A stretch of 64,000 bases of DNA from Gemmatimonas sp. UBA7669 (GTDB lineage: Bacteria > Gemmatimonadota > Gemmatimonadetes > Gemmatimonadales > Gemmatimonadaceae): the NCBI RefSeq assembly GCF_002483225.1, contig NZ_DLHL01000011.1:186001-250000 (forward strand), in the 5' to 3' direction. Numbering within the stretch: position 1 is the stretch's first letter; every line of letters starts with the position of its first letter. Of the stretch, positions 18,036 to 26,285 are shown one piece after another. The notes under the pieces were generated by a model, which searched no databases, had not been told where the DNA came from, and saw only the letters and a list, made by a program, of their open reading frames with translations. Both the position numbers and the translations under genes were made by a program.

Positions 18036-19493
18036 ATGAGTCAGTCTGCCCAACCCGCGGTCGCTCGAAACGTCCGCCCCATTGCCACGCTGCTGACCGC
18101 CATGGGTTTGGCGTTCACTGAGGCCGGCGCCCAGCAGGCCGGCGCGCCCGTGCAGCCAGCCACCACGCTCGCCTCGGTCACCGCCGCCTCGGCCGGCCAC
18201 ACAACACGCGCTGGGCGCGTTGCGCAGGTGGCCAAGGTGGGTGGCATCGTCTACGACAGCCTGCGTGGCGCCCCCCTACCGGGGGCCTGGGTGCAGCTTC
18301 GCGCAGCCGACGACGCGGGGACCTTTGGTCTCACCGTGCGCAGCGACTCACTGGGGCAGTTTGTCTTTCGTGAGGTGCCGAGCGGGCGCTATGCCATCGG
18401 CTTCCATCACCCCAAGCTCGACTCATTGGGGCTGGCGCCGGTGGCGCAGACGCTGACCATTGCTGCGCCGGACAGTGTGGGCGCGTACCTCGCGGTACCG
18501 TCCCCGTCGCGCATCCGGTCGGCCGTGTGCGGCGCTGGCCGCAACGGCTCGGTGCTCATGGGCCATGTGCGCGATCCGCTGACGGGCCAGCCCGTTGAGG
18601 GTGCCACGGTGAGCGGCGAGTGGCTGGAGTACTCCCTGAGCAAGACCGGCCTCGCCAAGCGCTCGCCGCGGCGCACCGTCACCACGCAGGCCGACGGATG
18701 GTTTGCCATCTGCGGCGTGCCCAGCCCCGGCATTGTGGCCGTGCGGGCCGGTGTGGGCGGTGACAGCACCGACCTCGTGGAAGCGCAGATGACGGAGGAA
18801 GGCTTCATGCGCCGCGAGCTCTTTGTGGGGGGCGGCACGACAACCCTGCGGGGTGTGGTGCGTCGTGCCGACTCGCAGCGTCCGCTGGCCGACGCCGAGG
18901 TGCGCTTCGTGAACGGCCCCAGCACGCGCACCAACGACAGGGGGGAGTGGGTGCTGCCCGACGCGCCCGTGGGCACCCGCCTCGTGGACGTGCGCGCGGT
19001 GGGCTATTTCCCGGCGCGGCAAACGCTCGATATACGCAGCGACATGGAATCGCTCACCACCGATCTCAACACGCTCAAGTCGGTGCTGGACACCGTGAAG
19101 ACGGTGGCGCTCTATCCGCGCTACACGCTGGCCGAGGACATCAAGGATCGCGCCCGCAGCACCTCAGGCATTTTCATGACGTTCAACGACCCCATGCTCA
19201 AGAACTCGATGACGGTGTCGGACGCCTTGCGCATGACCCGCGGCGTGTTCGTGGAGCGTGACCTCAACGGTCCGGGCAACACCCTGTTCTTGCGCGGCGC
19301 GATTTCCTCCCGCTGCAGTCCGCTTTACGTGGTGAACGGCTTCCCCATCCCCGGATTCACTGTGCAGGATCTCGATTCGTTCTACGGCCCCAGCAACATT
19401 TTCGCCATCGAGGTCTACCACGCGGGCACGGTGCCGGCGCAGTTCCAACTGGGCATGCAGGAGTGCGGCAGCATCGTGGTCTGGACGCGTTGA
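18036..19493 (+). CDS. carboxypeptidase-regulatory and TonB-plug domain protein without barrel
   Basis: 485 residues. A signal peptide-like N-terminus (ATLLTAMGLAFTEAGAQ) is followed by two or three beta-sandwich modules of the carboxypeptidase-regulatory type (VGGIVYDSLRGAPLPGAWV; MGHVRDPLTGQPVEGATV; LRGVVRRADSQRPLADAEV). The C-terminal 110 residues resemble a TonB-dependent receptor plug (GNTLFLRGAISSRCSPLYVVNGFPI), and the protein ends right after the plug (CGSIVVWTR) with no barrel. Two cysteines (SSRC and QEC) flank the plug and could form a disulphide. This plug-only architecture is probably a periplasmic or outer-membrane partner of unknown function. No Shine-Dalgarno is evident, so the start is less certain. 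Confidence 0.83.
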   Translation: MSQSAQPAVARNVRPIATLLTAMGLAFTEAGAQQAGAPVQPATTLASVTAASAGHTTRAGRVAQVAKVGGIVYDSLRGAPLPGAWVQLRAADDAGTFGLTVRSDSLGQFVFREVPSGRYAIGFHHPKLDSLGLAPVAQTLTIAAPDSVGAYLAVPSPSRIRSAVCGAGRNGSVLMGHVRDPLTGQPVEGATVSGEWLEYSLSKTGLAKRSPRRTVTTQADGWFAICGVPSPGIVAVRAGVGGDSTDLVEAQMTEEGFMRRELFVGGGTTTLRGVVRRADSQRPLADAEVRFVNGPSTRTNDRGEWVLPDAPVGTRLVDVRAVGYFPARQTLDIRSDMESLTTDLNTLKSVLDTVKTVALYPRYTLAEDIKDRARSTSGIFMTFNDPMLKNSMTVSDALRMTRGVFVERDLNGPGNTLFLRGAISSRCSPLYVVNGFPIPGFTVQDLDSFYGPSNIFAIEVYHAGTVPAQFQLGMQECGSIVVWTR

Positions 19494-19533
19494 GCTCGAC
19501 CACCGGTCGGCGAGTCCACTACGACTGATACGG

Positions 19534-19572
19534 CAAACCGCCGCTGCACGAGTTCTGTGCAGCGGCGGTTTG
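19534..19572. terminator. bidirectional rho-independent-like terminator
   Basis: A perfect 16-bp stem (caaaccgccgctgcac paired with gtgcagcggcggtttg) encloses a 7-nt loop, exactly between the convergent plug-protein and YccF genes. The A-run and T-run at the stem base give partial U-tracts in both directions. This is the best terminator in the window. Confidence 0.9.
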
Positions 19573-19593
19573 TGTGTACGGGCCAGTCGCGTC

Positions 19594-19983
19594 TCAGGCC
19601 GTGGGCATGCTGCGCTTGCCCAGCGGCGCGAGGCAGACCTGGGCTAGCTTGAAGTGCGCCAATCCGAATGGAATGCCGATGATGGTGAGGCAGTAGCCGA
19701 TTCCAGCCAGGACGTGCGCGATCCACAGCCACAGGCCGGCGAACACGAACCAGAGCACGTTGGCAATGCCGGTGCCCGGCACGCGCATTTCGTCGACATC
19801 GCGTGCGTCCACCAGCGTGCGCCCAAAGGGGAACGCGGCAAAACCGGCAATGCGAAACGCCGCAAACGCCCAGGGCAGTCCCACTACGGTGATGGCCAAC
19901 AGGACGCCGGCCAGCAACCATCCCAGCCAGGCGAAGAACCCACCGCCCAGCACGAACCAGAGAATGTTGCCCAGCAGCGCCAT
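19594..19983 (-). CDS. YccF domain-containing membrane protein
   Basis: 129 residues, the normal YccF length, with two repeats of the short YccF module: GNILWFVLGGGFFAWLGWLLAGVLL with ITVVGLPWAFAAFRIAGFA, then NVLWFVFAGLWLWIAHVLAGI with LTIIGIPFGLAHFKLA. Each repeat is a hydrophobic helical hairpin. Its function is unknown. The start at 19983 is supported by GGGAG eight bases upstream; the longer in-frame extension overlaps the upstream gene and lacks family residues. It lies 53 nt downstream of the HExxH gene on the same strand. Confidence 0.93.
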   Translation of the reverse strand: MALLGNILWFVLGGGFFAWLGWLLAGVLLAITVVGLPWAFAAFRIAGFAAFPFGRTLVDARDVDEMRVPGTGIANVLWFVFAGLWLWIAHVLAGIGYCLTIIGIPFGLAHFKLAQVCLAPLGKRSMPTA

Positions 19984-20036
19984 GTTCTGCTCCCGTGTGG
20001 AAGTGGTGGTGGGCCGTGGACCAGCGGTGGCCCCTC

Positions 20037-21029
20037 TCACTCCGTACGAGTCGCCGCCATCAGGTGTTTCTGCCACAGCGCCTTCAGGTCCTCCAGCGAC
20101 GCGGCCGCGAGACGTTCGAGCGCGGTGCGCCAGGTGTCGTGGGTCATGTGCGGGGCCAGCTCGACCACGGCCCTTAGACCCAACTGATCGACGAGGAAGG
20201 TCACGAAGGACTCGGCGCAGGTGTAGTAGGCCGGCGCCAGCTCACCGCGGGCCTCACCGTTCAATCCGGTCACCATGCCTTCGCTCCCCACGGCCTCACG
20301 CATCGCGGCGCGTGGCGCCTCGCGCGTGCGCTCGGCACAGGTGGCGTGCACCGAACCTGCGGCCGTTGTGGCAAACACGTTGTACTCACGCAGACCGGCC
20401 ACCTGCGCGGCACGCGCGGCCAGCACGTTGGGCAGACCCTCGAGCAGCCACTGTGCCGTGCGGTTTCCCACCGCCTGACGAGCCGGGGGTGTGTCATGCT
20501 CCCACACAAAGAACGGGGCCGGCGCCGTCAGCAGCACATGCGCGCTCTCGTGCAGATACGGGGCTTCGCCACGCGCCGCCACGCTGAAGGGAATGAACAC
20601 GCGGCCATCGCCGTTGGCATGCGACACAAAGCGGCCGGGAGCGAGCAGAATGTGCACGGCCACTTTGCCGTGCCGCTGCCAGGCGTGCGGGGACTGCACC
20701 AGCTCGTGTAAGGCCTGCAGGCCGCGCTCCAACGAATCGGCCAGTGCCTCCTGATGCGCAGCGCGCATGCTGTCACGCGGAACAGTAAGCACCACGTGGG
20801 TGCGCGACACCCGGCGTCCGTGCGCTTCGAGCCAGGCCAGACGCGCCGGATCATCGGCGCGCCAATCCACGCGCGTACCGCTTTGCGCACCGCTTTGCGC
20901 ACCGCTTTGCGCCCGACTCTGCGTTCCACGCTGTGCCCAAAGCGCGGTGTCCTGCATGACACTGAGTAACAGCACCATCCACATGCGGCGAAACCATCTG
21001 CCGCGAAAAATTCGATCTATGCCCTGCAT
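20037..21029 (-). CDS. exported putative zinc metalloprotease (HExxH)
   Basis: 330 residues. A membrane-targeting N-terminus (MWMVLLLSVMQDTALWAQ) is followed by a 12-nt repeat-encoded AQSG linker, then a domain with the zinc-protease motif HESAH (His160-Glu161-His164). About 50 residues later, WLLEGLPNVLA supplies a Glu in the position expected of gluzincins (the WxxEG motif). Together these suggest a peptidase-MA-like metalloprotease acting in the periplasm or outside. The family is otherwise not recognised. The start at 21029 has GGAG five bases upstream, and longer starts lack this. Confidence 0.75.
   Translation of the reverse strand: MQGIDRIFRGRWFRRMWMVLLLSVMQDTALWAQRGTQSRAQSGAQSGAQSGTRVDWRADDPARLAWLEAHGRRVSRTHVVLTVPRDSMRAAHQEALADSLERGLQALHELVQSPHAWQRHGKVAVHILLAPGRFVSHANGDGRVFIPFSVAARGEAPYLHESAHVLLTAPAPFFVWEHDTPPARQAVGNRTAQWLLEGLPNVLAARAAQVAGLREYNVFATTAAGSVHATCAERTREAPRAAMREAVGSEGMVTGLNGEARGELAPAYYTCAESFVTFLVDQLGLRAVVELAPHMTHDTWRTALERLAAASLEDLKALWQKHLMAATRTE
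20877..20912. repeat. 3 x 12-bp tandem repeat inside the HExxH gene
   Basis: Three exact copies of accgctttgcgc, in frame, encoding Ala-Gln-Ser-Gly on the minus strand in the linker after the signal sequence. A fourth, degenerate unit follows. Confidence 0.95.
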
Positions 21030-21149
21030 CCCCGCTCCATCGGCGCCACGCGCCACGTGCCGCACCGGGTCCTGCGCCCGATGTCCTGACTATTCAGGCG
21101 AAAGCCGGTGCGCGCGCGTTTCAGGAAGCCGCGGTGGGCGAGATGCTGG

Positions 21150-21677
21150 TCAACCCGCGGGATTGGGCCCGGGAGGCAGGGGCGGCTGATCCGGACGCCA
21201 CCAGGCGTCTGGCGCCGCCGGCAGCGGCTGCGCCGCGCTCACATTGTCAGGCCGCACGTCGGCCATAATGAAGTTCTCGCTGGGCACCGGCACGCCGTGC
21301 ATGCGCCGCAGCATGGCCAGTTGCCCGACGTGGGTGAGGCAATCAGCAAGGGGACCCTGCAGGAACTGCTCATCGCTGATGCGCGCGGTGAGCGAGGCGT
21401 TGGCCAAGTCGTCGCGCAAGAGCGCCAACTGTTCGTGAAAACGTGCGACCTCATCGCGCCAGGTGGGCGTGGCGGGCGGCGCGTAGTCGCCGCCGTGCAG
21501 CATGGTGCGCGCATAACCCATGAGGCCCGTCATGTGCCAGAGCAGTTCGTGCGGCGTCCGCACATGATGCGCGGCGCGGAAATCGCCAAAGTCATCGGGG
21601 GCACCACGCAGCGCCTTCTGGGTGCGATAGGCGATGGTGGCCAGCAGGTGCTGCAGCAGGGCGCGGGTGGGTGACAT
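21150..21677 (-). CDS. DinB family protein
   Basis: 175 residues from the ATG with GGAGTG about seven bases upstream; an upstream ATG (21719) lacks a ribosome site. It is a four-helix DinB/YfiT-like fold with metal-ligand candidates: His in PHELLWHMTGLMGYA near residue 50 and His in CLTHVGQLAMLRRM near residue 120. Such proteins are metal-dependent, and some are thiol transferases (bacillithiol or mycothiol S-transferases). A proline-rich tail ends the protein. It is divergent from the endonuclease I gene. Confidence 0.85.
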   Translation of the reverse strand: MSPTRALLQHLLATIAYRTQKALRGAPDDFGDFRAAHHVRTPHELLWHMTGLMGYARTMLHGGDYAPPATPTWRDEVARFHEQLALLRDDLANASLTARISDEQFLQGPLADCLTHVGQLAMLRRMHGVPVPSENFIMADVRPDNVSAAQPLPAAPDAWWRPDQPPLPPGPNPAG

Positions 21678-21727
21678 GCCACACTCCGGGTCTGTCGGGG
21701 GCGTCGCGTTCAGTGACATCTTATGGG

Positions 21728-22627
21728 ATGTCGCACGCTATCTCGCCTCTCGAAACTGCGCCAGCTGCTTGGACTGTCTGGGCCAGACCACGCCGCCTCT
21801 CGGCCCTGGTCGCCATCGCGCCCTTCGCCGCCATGCTGTTGGCGGCCTGCAGCAGCAGCGACGCGCCCACCACGCCGCCGCCCGTCAACACGTGCACCAC
21901 CACGCCGCCGGCGGCGCAGGCAGCCTACTACGACGCGGCACGCAACAAGTGCGATGCGGCGCTGCTGGCGGCTCTGCAGCAGGCGGTGCGCGGGCAGCGT
22001 CTGTTGGGCTACACCGCCGCCCGCGACTCGCTGTACGCCTTTGTCGATCGCGGCACGCGGCCGTGGATTATCGATCTCTACACGGGCCGTGAAGCCGTGG
22101 GGGTCACCACGCGTGCCACGGCGTTCAATGCGCGGATCAATACGGAGCACACCTGGCCACGCAGCCGCGGCGCCGAAGTGGACCCTGCACTCAGTGACCT
22201 GCACCATCTCTTCAGCTCCGACTCGGCCGCCAATGAGCGACGGCAGAACTATCCGTTTGGCCTCGTACGCGGCACGGTGCTGTGGACCAGCACACCGCCT
22301 GCCGGGCAAAGCGAAGTGAGTCGGCTGGGCTACGCGACCGGCAACAGCGGCCAGTTGGTGTTCGAGCCCCGGCCCAGTGTGCGCGGCGACATCGCGCGTG
22401 GACTGCTGTACTTCTATCTGCGTTATCACACCGACCGACCCAGTGGCTACAGCGTGCTCAACTTCGCGCAGGAACGAGACCTGCTGCTGGCTTGGGCGCG
22501 GGAAGATCCGGTGGACGCGTGGGAGCGTGCGCGCAATGATGCGGTGTTCAGAGCGCAGGGCAATCGCAATCCATTCATAGACTGGCCGGAGCTACCCGAT
22601 CTCCTTCCGGCGCTTCCGCTTAATTGA
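21728..22627 (+). CDS. lipoprotein endonuclease I family nuclease
   Basis: 299 residues starting at an ATG that gives a lipoprotein signal (AAMLLAAC, Cys41). The mature part has the endonuclease I (EndA/NucM, His-Me finger) blocks: NTEHTWPRS (catalytic His), DLHHLFSSD, ANERRQNYPF (conserved Asn), GDIARGLLYFYLRY and QGNRNPFID. The active site looks complete. Extracellular or periplasmic endonuclease I enzymes degrade DNA or RNA non-specifically. It is convergent with an operon encoding OB-fold lipoproteins and a TonB receptor, which suggests a shared role in scavenging nucleic acid. A short inverted repeat (gacatc/gatgtc) overlaps the start. Confidence 0.9.
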   Translation: MSHAISPLETAPAAWTVWARPRRLSALVAIAPFAAMLLAACSSSDAPTTPPPVNTCTTTPPAAQAAYYDAARNKCDAALLAALQQAVRGQRLLGYTAARDSLYAFVDRGTRPWIIDLYTGREAVGVTTRATAFNARINTEHTWPRSRGAEVDPALSDLHHLFSSDSAANERRQNYPFGLVRGTVLWTSTPPAGQSEVSRLGYATGNSGQLVFEPRPSVRGDIARGLLYFYLRYHTDRPSGYSVLNFAQERDLLLAWAREDPVDAWERARNDAVFRAQGNRNPFIDWPELPDLLPALPLN

Positions 22628-22641
22628 GAGGTGGGATTCTC

Positions 22642-22876
22642 GGATCTGGGAGTTGAGACGATGCGAGATGAGACAGAAATGGATGAATGAGAGAACTGCA
22701 ACCAACGAAGTGAGAGTCGCGATCGTGTTCGACTCGACGGGCGGTCGGGGTCGGGGTCGGGGTCGGGGTCGACCGCAACCGCAGTCCCCAGCCGCACACG
22801 ATCGCGACTCTCACCTCGTTGGTTGCTGTCCTCTCATTCATCTATACCGTATCTGATCTTCCCGACTCCCACATCC
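22642..22876. repeat. long imperfect inverted repeat with G-rich loop
   Basis: Inner arms 22683-22728 and 22796-22841 are complementary at 43 of 46 positions. Weaker complementarity continues outward to about 22642 and 22876. The 67-nt loop holds a TCGGGG hexamer repeat. The element fills the 307-nt gap between the convergent endonuclease I and receptor genes and codes for nothing convincing. Confidence 0.9.
22745..22771 (+). repeat. 4.5 x 6-bp TCGGGG repeat, G-quadruplex-capable
   Basis: Four GGGG runs separated by TC (22747-22768) form a textbook G-quadruplex pattern on the plus strand, at the apex of the hairpin. Confidence 0.9.
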
Positions 22877-22934
22877 CGACATCTCACCATCTGACAAATG
22901 GCGGTGAGACGTCGGGACCCGGGCTGCCGAAAGA

Positions 22935-25900
22935 TCAGAACGTGTACCGAATGCCGACCTGCATCGAGAACTGCAGGAGGAGGTTCCCTCCCAACGGCGT
23001 GCGGTCACCGAAGAAGTCGGTGAGGTTGTAGCGAATCGTCTCGCCCGTCGGATCGTAGGACACCGGCACCATCAGATTGCGGCGCGCCGCCGACACGGAC
23101 TCGTAGCGGCCCCAGTTCTTGTTCAGGCCGTTGAGCACGTTGAAGAAGTCGATCGACAGCTCAGCGTTCTGGCCCGCACGCGTGGGAATGCGGTTGCGCA
23201 GCGACAGGTCGAGACGGTTGAACCACGGCTGGCGGCAGGTGTTGCGCGGAATGATCTGCCCCACGTAGTCGCCGACGCACTTGTTGTCGTTGAGATAACC
23301 GCGGTAGATCTCGCGCTGCGCCGCCACGTACTCGGCCTGCGCCTGTGAACCCGTCACGTTGGTGGGAATCGCCACCGGGAAGTCCTCCGGCGCGAAGATG
23401 AACGGGCGGTCGTTGAACGAAAGACCATCGGCGTTCAGGTCACCACCCTGCTCCGGGCCCCAGGGCGTGCCGCTCTGCATGCGGAAGATGCCGCTGAGAC
23501 GGAAGCCAAGCGGGAGCTTGGTGAAGCCGGAGAGAATGATGGTGTGATTGCGCACGAAGCCCGAGGGGCCCCAGGCCTTGTCCGTCGCGCCGATGCCGCC
23601 GATGTCGTTGGGGCCAGCCGCACCGATGCGGGACTCGCTCCAACCCGCGAATGACGTGCAGCAGGAGAACGACCCGTTGTCGTCGGCCGTCGTCCAGGTG
23701 TACGAGGCGCGCAGCGACGACTCCTCGGCCAGGCGATGATCGAGGTTGAACGTCAGCGCCTGTGAACGCGCGCGGCCGTCATAGAAGTTCTGGAAGAGAT
23801 TACCGAAGTCGGTGTTGATGAGCCGCTCGTTGCCGGCCGCCGCATTGGGGCGGAAGGCGCCGATCGGCACGTACACCTGGCGGTTCCCTTCATTGGCCAG
23901 CGAGAACAGCGGCTGCCGCAGGTTGGTGTTGCGCACCGTGTACAGGTTCGACGTGAACGCATACAGGTAGTCGGCCGACACCCGTGTCTTCCGACCCAAC
24001 TGACGCTCGTAGCCGACATTGCCGCGGTACGTCTCCGGAATCTCGAAGCCCTGCGTCCAGAACGAGTACTCGGGAATGCCACCGATGCCTGCCGCGCCCG
24101 CACAGTTGAACGGGTTGTTGTCACCGTTGGCTGCCCAGTCGCGGTAGCCATTCACCGGCGGCGGCGCGTTGGCGTCCCCATCGGCCGCGCTGCCCGTGCA
24201 GGCCAGGTTCTGCAGTGGTACGTCGGTGATGCCCACGTTCGAGCCGAGCACGGCCGGCAAACGGCCGTAAAAGAGACCCGCACCGGCGCGCCACACTTCA
24301 CTCGCGTCACCCTTGCGATCCCAGGCCAGCGCGACACGCGGCGAGATGTTGTTCTTGTCGAGCGGCGCGATGCCGGTCTCGATACCAAACGCGCGCTCGG
24401 CGTCGATCACGCGGCCCGGCGCATCGCCGAAGCGCGAGAGATCGTAACGCAGACCCAGCGTGGCCAGCAGGCGCGGCGTCACACGCCACTGATCCTGCGC
24501 ATACGCCGAGTACTCGTAGGTGTCGAACACCGCACGCGGCACCTGGCCGTCGGAGCGCACGTTGCGCGTGTACTGCAGCGGGCGATACGCCTCGAGCGCG
24601 GCAAGGTTGTCGAAGGTGTAGAAGCCCGACCCCTGGTTCCAGAAGTCGTTCTCGTAGTGCGCGATGATGTTGTTGGTGCCGAACTTGAGCGTGTGACGGC
24701 CCAGATCCACGGTCGTATTGTTCACGATCTGGATCTTGTTCTCGATGAGATTGTTGCGGAACGCGAGGCTGTTGCCGCCCCAGGCGTAGGCCGTGCCGGG
24801 GATGACGTTGTTCACGCGCAACTGCGGCTTGAGGTCGGCGCCCACACGCGGACGCTCCTCACCCGAGTACTGGAAGCGGAACACATTCGTGGCCCGATCA
24901 CCGAGCGTGCTGTTGAGCTCACCCACCAGCGAGTTCGTGCGGTTCTTGAACGACTCCGTCTGCGACAGGCCACCGATGGCGGTACCACCAAAGGTTTCGT
25001 TGCCGTTGTCGTAGTTGGAGTAGTTGTTGCGCAGCGACAGGCGGTGCTTGCTGTTGATGTTCCAGTCGATGCGCGCGAACAGCGTGAGCACGTCGTTGCG
25101 CGTGGCAAACTCATTGTACGCGCCGGCCGGATTGCCGATGCCGTAGCGGTCGTTCAGGATGCTGAAGAAACGACCCAGCGAATCGGCCGTCTGGCGCGCG
25201 CGCACCGCGGAGGCCCGAAGCGACGAGGCTTCGGCCGGCGTGGCCGCCGCATCGGCGCGGCGTTCGAAGTCGGCCGCCTGCACCAGCAGCGCGTCGGGGC
25301 CGTTGGGCACAAACGGCTCGCGGCGGCGCTGACCATCCACCGACACCAGCCAGAACAACTTGTCCTTCACGAGCGGGCCTTCCGCCTGGAAGGCGTACTG
25401 CTGCACGTTGAAGTTGTTGACCGGCGTGCCGTTGAAGTTCTCCGACGTGAGCGCATCACCGCGGTAGTTGCCATACGCCGTAACCTTGCGGCGATTGGTA
25501 CCACCCTTGGAGATGATGTTCACGATGCCGCCGGCGTAGTTGCCGTACTCCACGTCGAAGCCGTTGGTGATGATCTGGAACTCCTTCACCGACTCGATCG
25601 AGAAGTTGAACGGAATGCGGCTGCCGCCCCGGTTCTCACCGAAGAACGTGTTGTTGGCGTCCACACCGTCGAGCTGCACGTTGGTCTGCGACGGACGCGC
25701 ACCGGCGATGGAGAACTGCCCGCCCGTGGTGGTTTCGGGCGTCGGGCTCACGAGGCCGGACAGGTTGATGAAGTCCGTGAAGTCACGACCCAGCGTGGGC
25801 AGGTTCTGGATTTCTTCCTGCGACACGGCCTGCTTCACACCACCGTCCGCCACGTCCACCTGCTGCGACGCGCGCACCTGCACCGCGCCGAGCTGCGCGG

Positions 25901-26285
25901 CCGCTTCGCTGAGTGCGAAGTTGACCGGCGTGCTGCTGCCCACGGTTACGCGAATGCCGGTGCGTTCCTGCTGCTGACTGCCGAGGCGCCGCACACTCAC
26001 CTTGTACGTACCCGAGGGCAGCAGGCGAATGACATAGGCACCGTCTTCACCGGCCACGGCGTTGCGCACGAGGCCGGTCTCGGTATTGGTGGCCGTCAAG
26101 GTGGCACCGGCCAGCGGCCGGTTGTCCGGCCCCGTCACCACACCACGGATGGAGCCCGTGGTTTCCTGTGCCATCAGGCGCGCGGGCGCAACGGGAAGCC
26201 AATCGGCCATCGGCGCCACCACGGGCGACGTGACCACCAGCGCACCCAGCAGCGGGAGCGCCATACGAGCACGAGTTACTGACAC
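22935..26285 (-). CDS. TonB-dependent receptor, Oar-like
   Basis: 1116 residues starting at a GTG with GGAGG four bases upstream. A signal peptide is followed by a carboxypeptidase-regulatory domain (IRGVVTGPDNRPLAGATLTA, about residues 45-130), a plug (LPTLGRDFTDFINLSGLV; QTNVQLDGVDANNTFFGE; VEYGNYAGGIVNIISKGG) and a 22-strand-type barrel ending in Phe. This organisation matches Oar/OmpA-related receptors of myxobacteria and Bacteroidetes. It imports a substrate across the outer membrane using TonB energy. It is the last gene of a coupled operon: its start overlaps the preceding lipoprotein by 10 nt. The neighbours suggest an oligonucleotide or other nucleic-acid-derived ligand (inference). 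Confidence 0.93.
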   Translation of the reverse strand: MSVTRARMALPLLGALVVTSPVVAPMADWLPVAPARLMAQETTGSIRGVVTGPDNRPLAGATLTATNTETGLVRNAVAGEDGAYVIRLLPSGTYKVSVRRLGSQQQERTGIRVTVGSSTPVNFALSEAAAQLGAVQVRASQQVDVADGGVKQAVSQEEIQNLPTLGRDFTDFINLSGLVSPTPETTTGGQFSIAGARPSQTNVQLDGVDANNTFFGENRGGSRIPFNFSIESVKEFQIITNGFDVEYGNYAGGIVNIISKGGTNRRKVTAYGNYRGDALTSENFNGTPVNNFNVQQYAFQAEGPLVKDKLFWLVSVDGQRRREPFVPNGPDALLVQAADFERRADAAATPAEASSLRASAVRARQTADSLGRFFSILNDRYGIGNPAGAYNEFATRNDVLTLFARIDWNINSKHRLSLRNNYSNYDNGNETFGGTAIGGLSQTESFKNRTNSLVGELNSTLGDRATNVFRFQYSGEERPRVGADLKPQLRVNNVIPGTAYAWGGNSLAFRNNLIENKIQIVNNTTVDLGRHTLKFGTNNIIAHYENDFWNQGSGFYTFDNLAALEAYRPLQYTRNVRSDGQVPRAVFDTYEYSAYAQDQWRVTPRLLATLGLRYDLSRFGDAPGRVIDAERAFGIETGIAPLDKNNISPRVALAWDRKGDASEVWRAGAGLFYGRLPAVLGSNVGITDVPLQNLACTGSAADGDANAPPPVNGYRDWAANGDNNPFNCAGAAGIGGIPEYSFWTQGFEIPETYRGNVGYERQLGRKTRVSADYLYAFTSNLYTVRNTNLRQPLFSLANEGNRQVYVPIGAFRPNAAAGNERLINTDFGNLFQNFYDGRARSQALTFNLDHRLAEESSLRASYTWTTADDNGSFSCCTSFAGWSESRIGAAGPNDIGGIGATDKAWGPSGFVRNHTIILSGFTKLPLGFRLSGIFRMQSGTPWGPEQGGDLNADGLSFNDRPFIFAPEDFPVAIPTNVTGSQAQAEYVAAQREIYRGYLNDNKCVGDYVGQIIPRNTCRQPWFNRLDLSLRNRIPTRAGQNAELSIDFFNVLNGLNKNWGRYESVSAARRNLMVPVSYDPTGETIRYNLTDFFGDRTPLGGNLLLQFSMQVGIRYTF

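Noticed and set aside
24657..26282. Plus-strand open frame of 541 codons
   Set aside because: Antisense to the TonB receptor; composition is that of a shadow frame.
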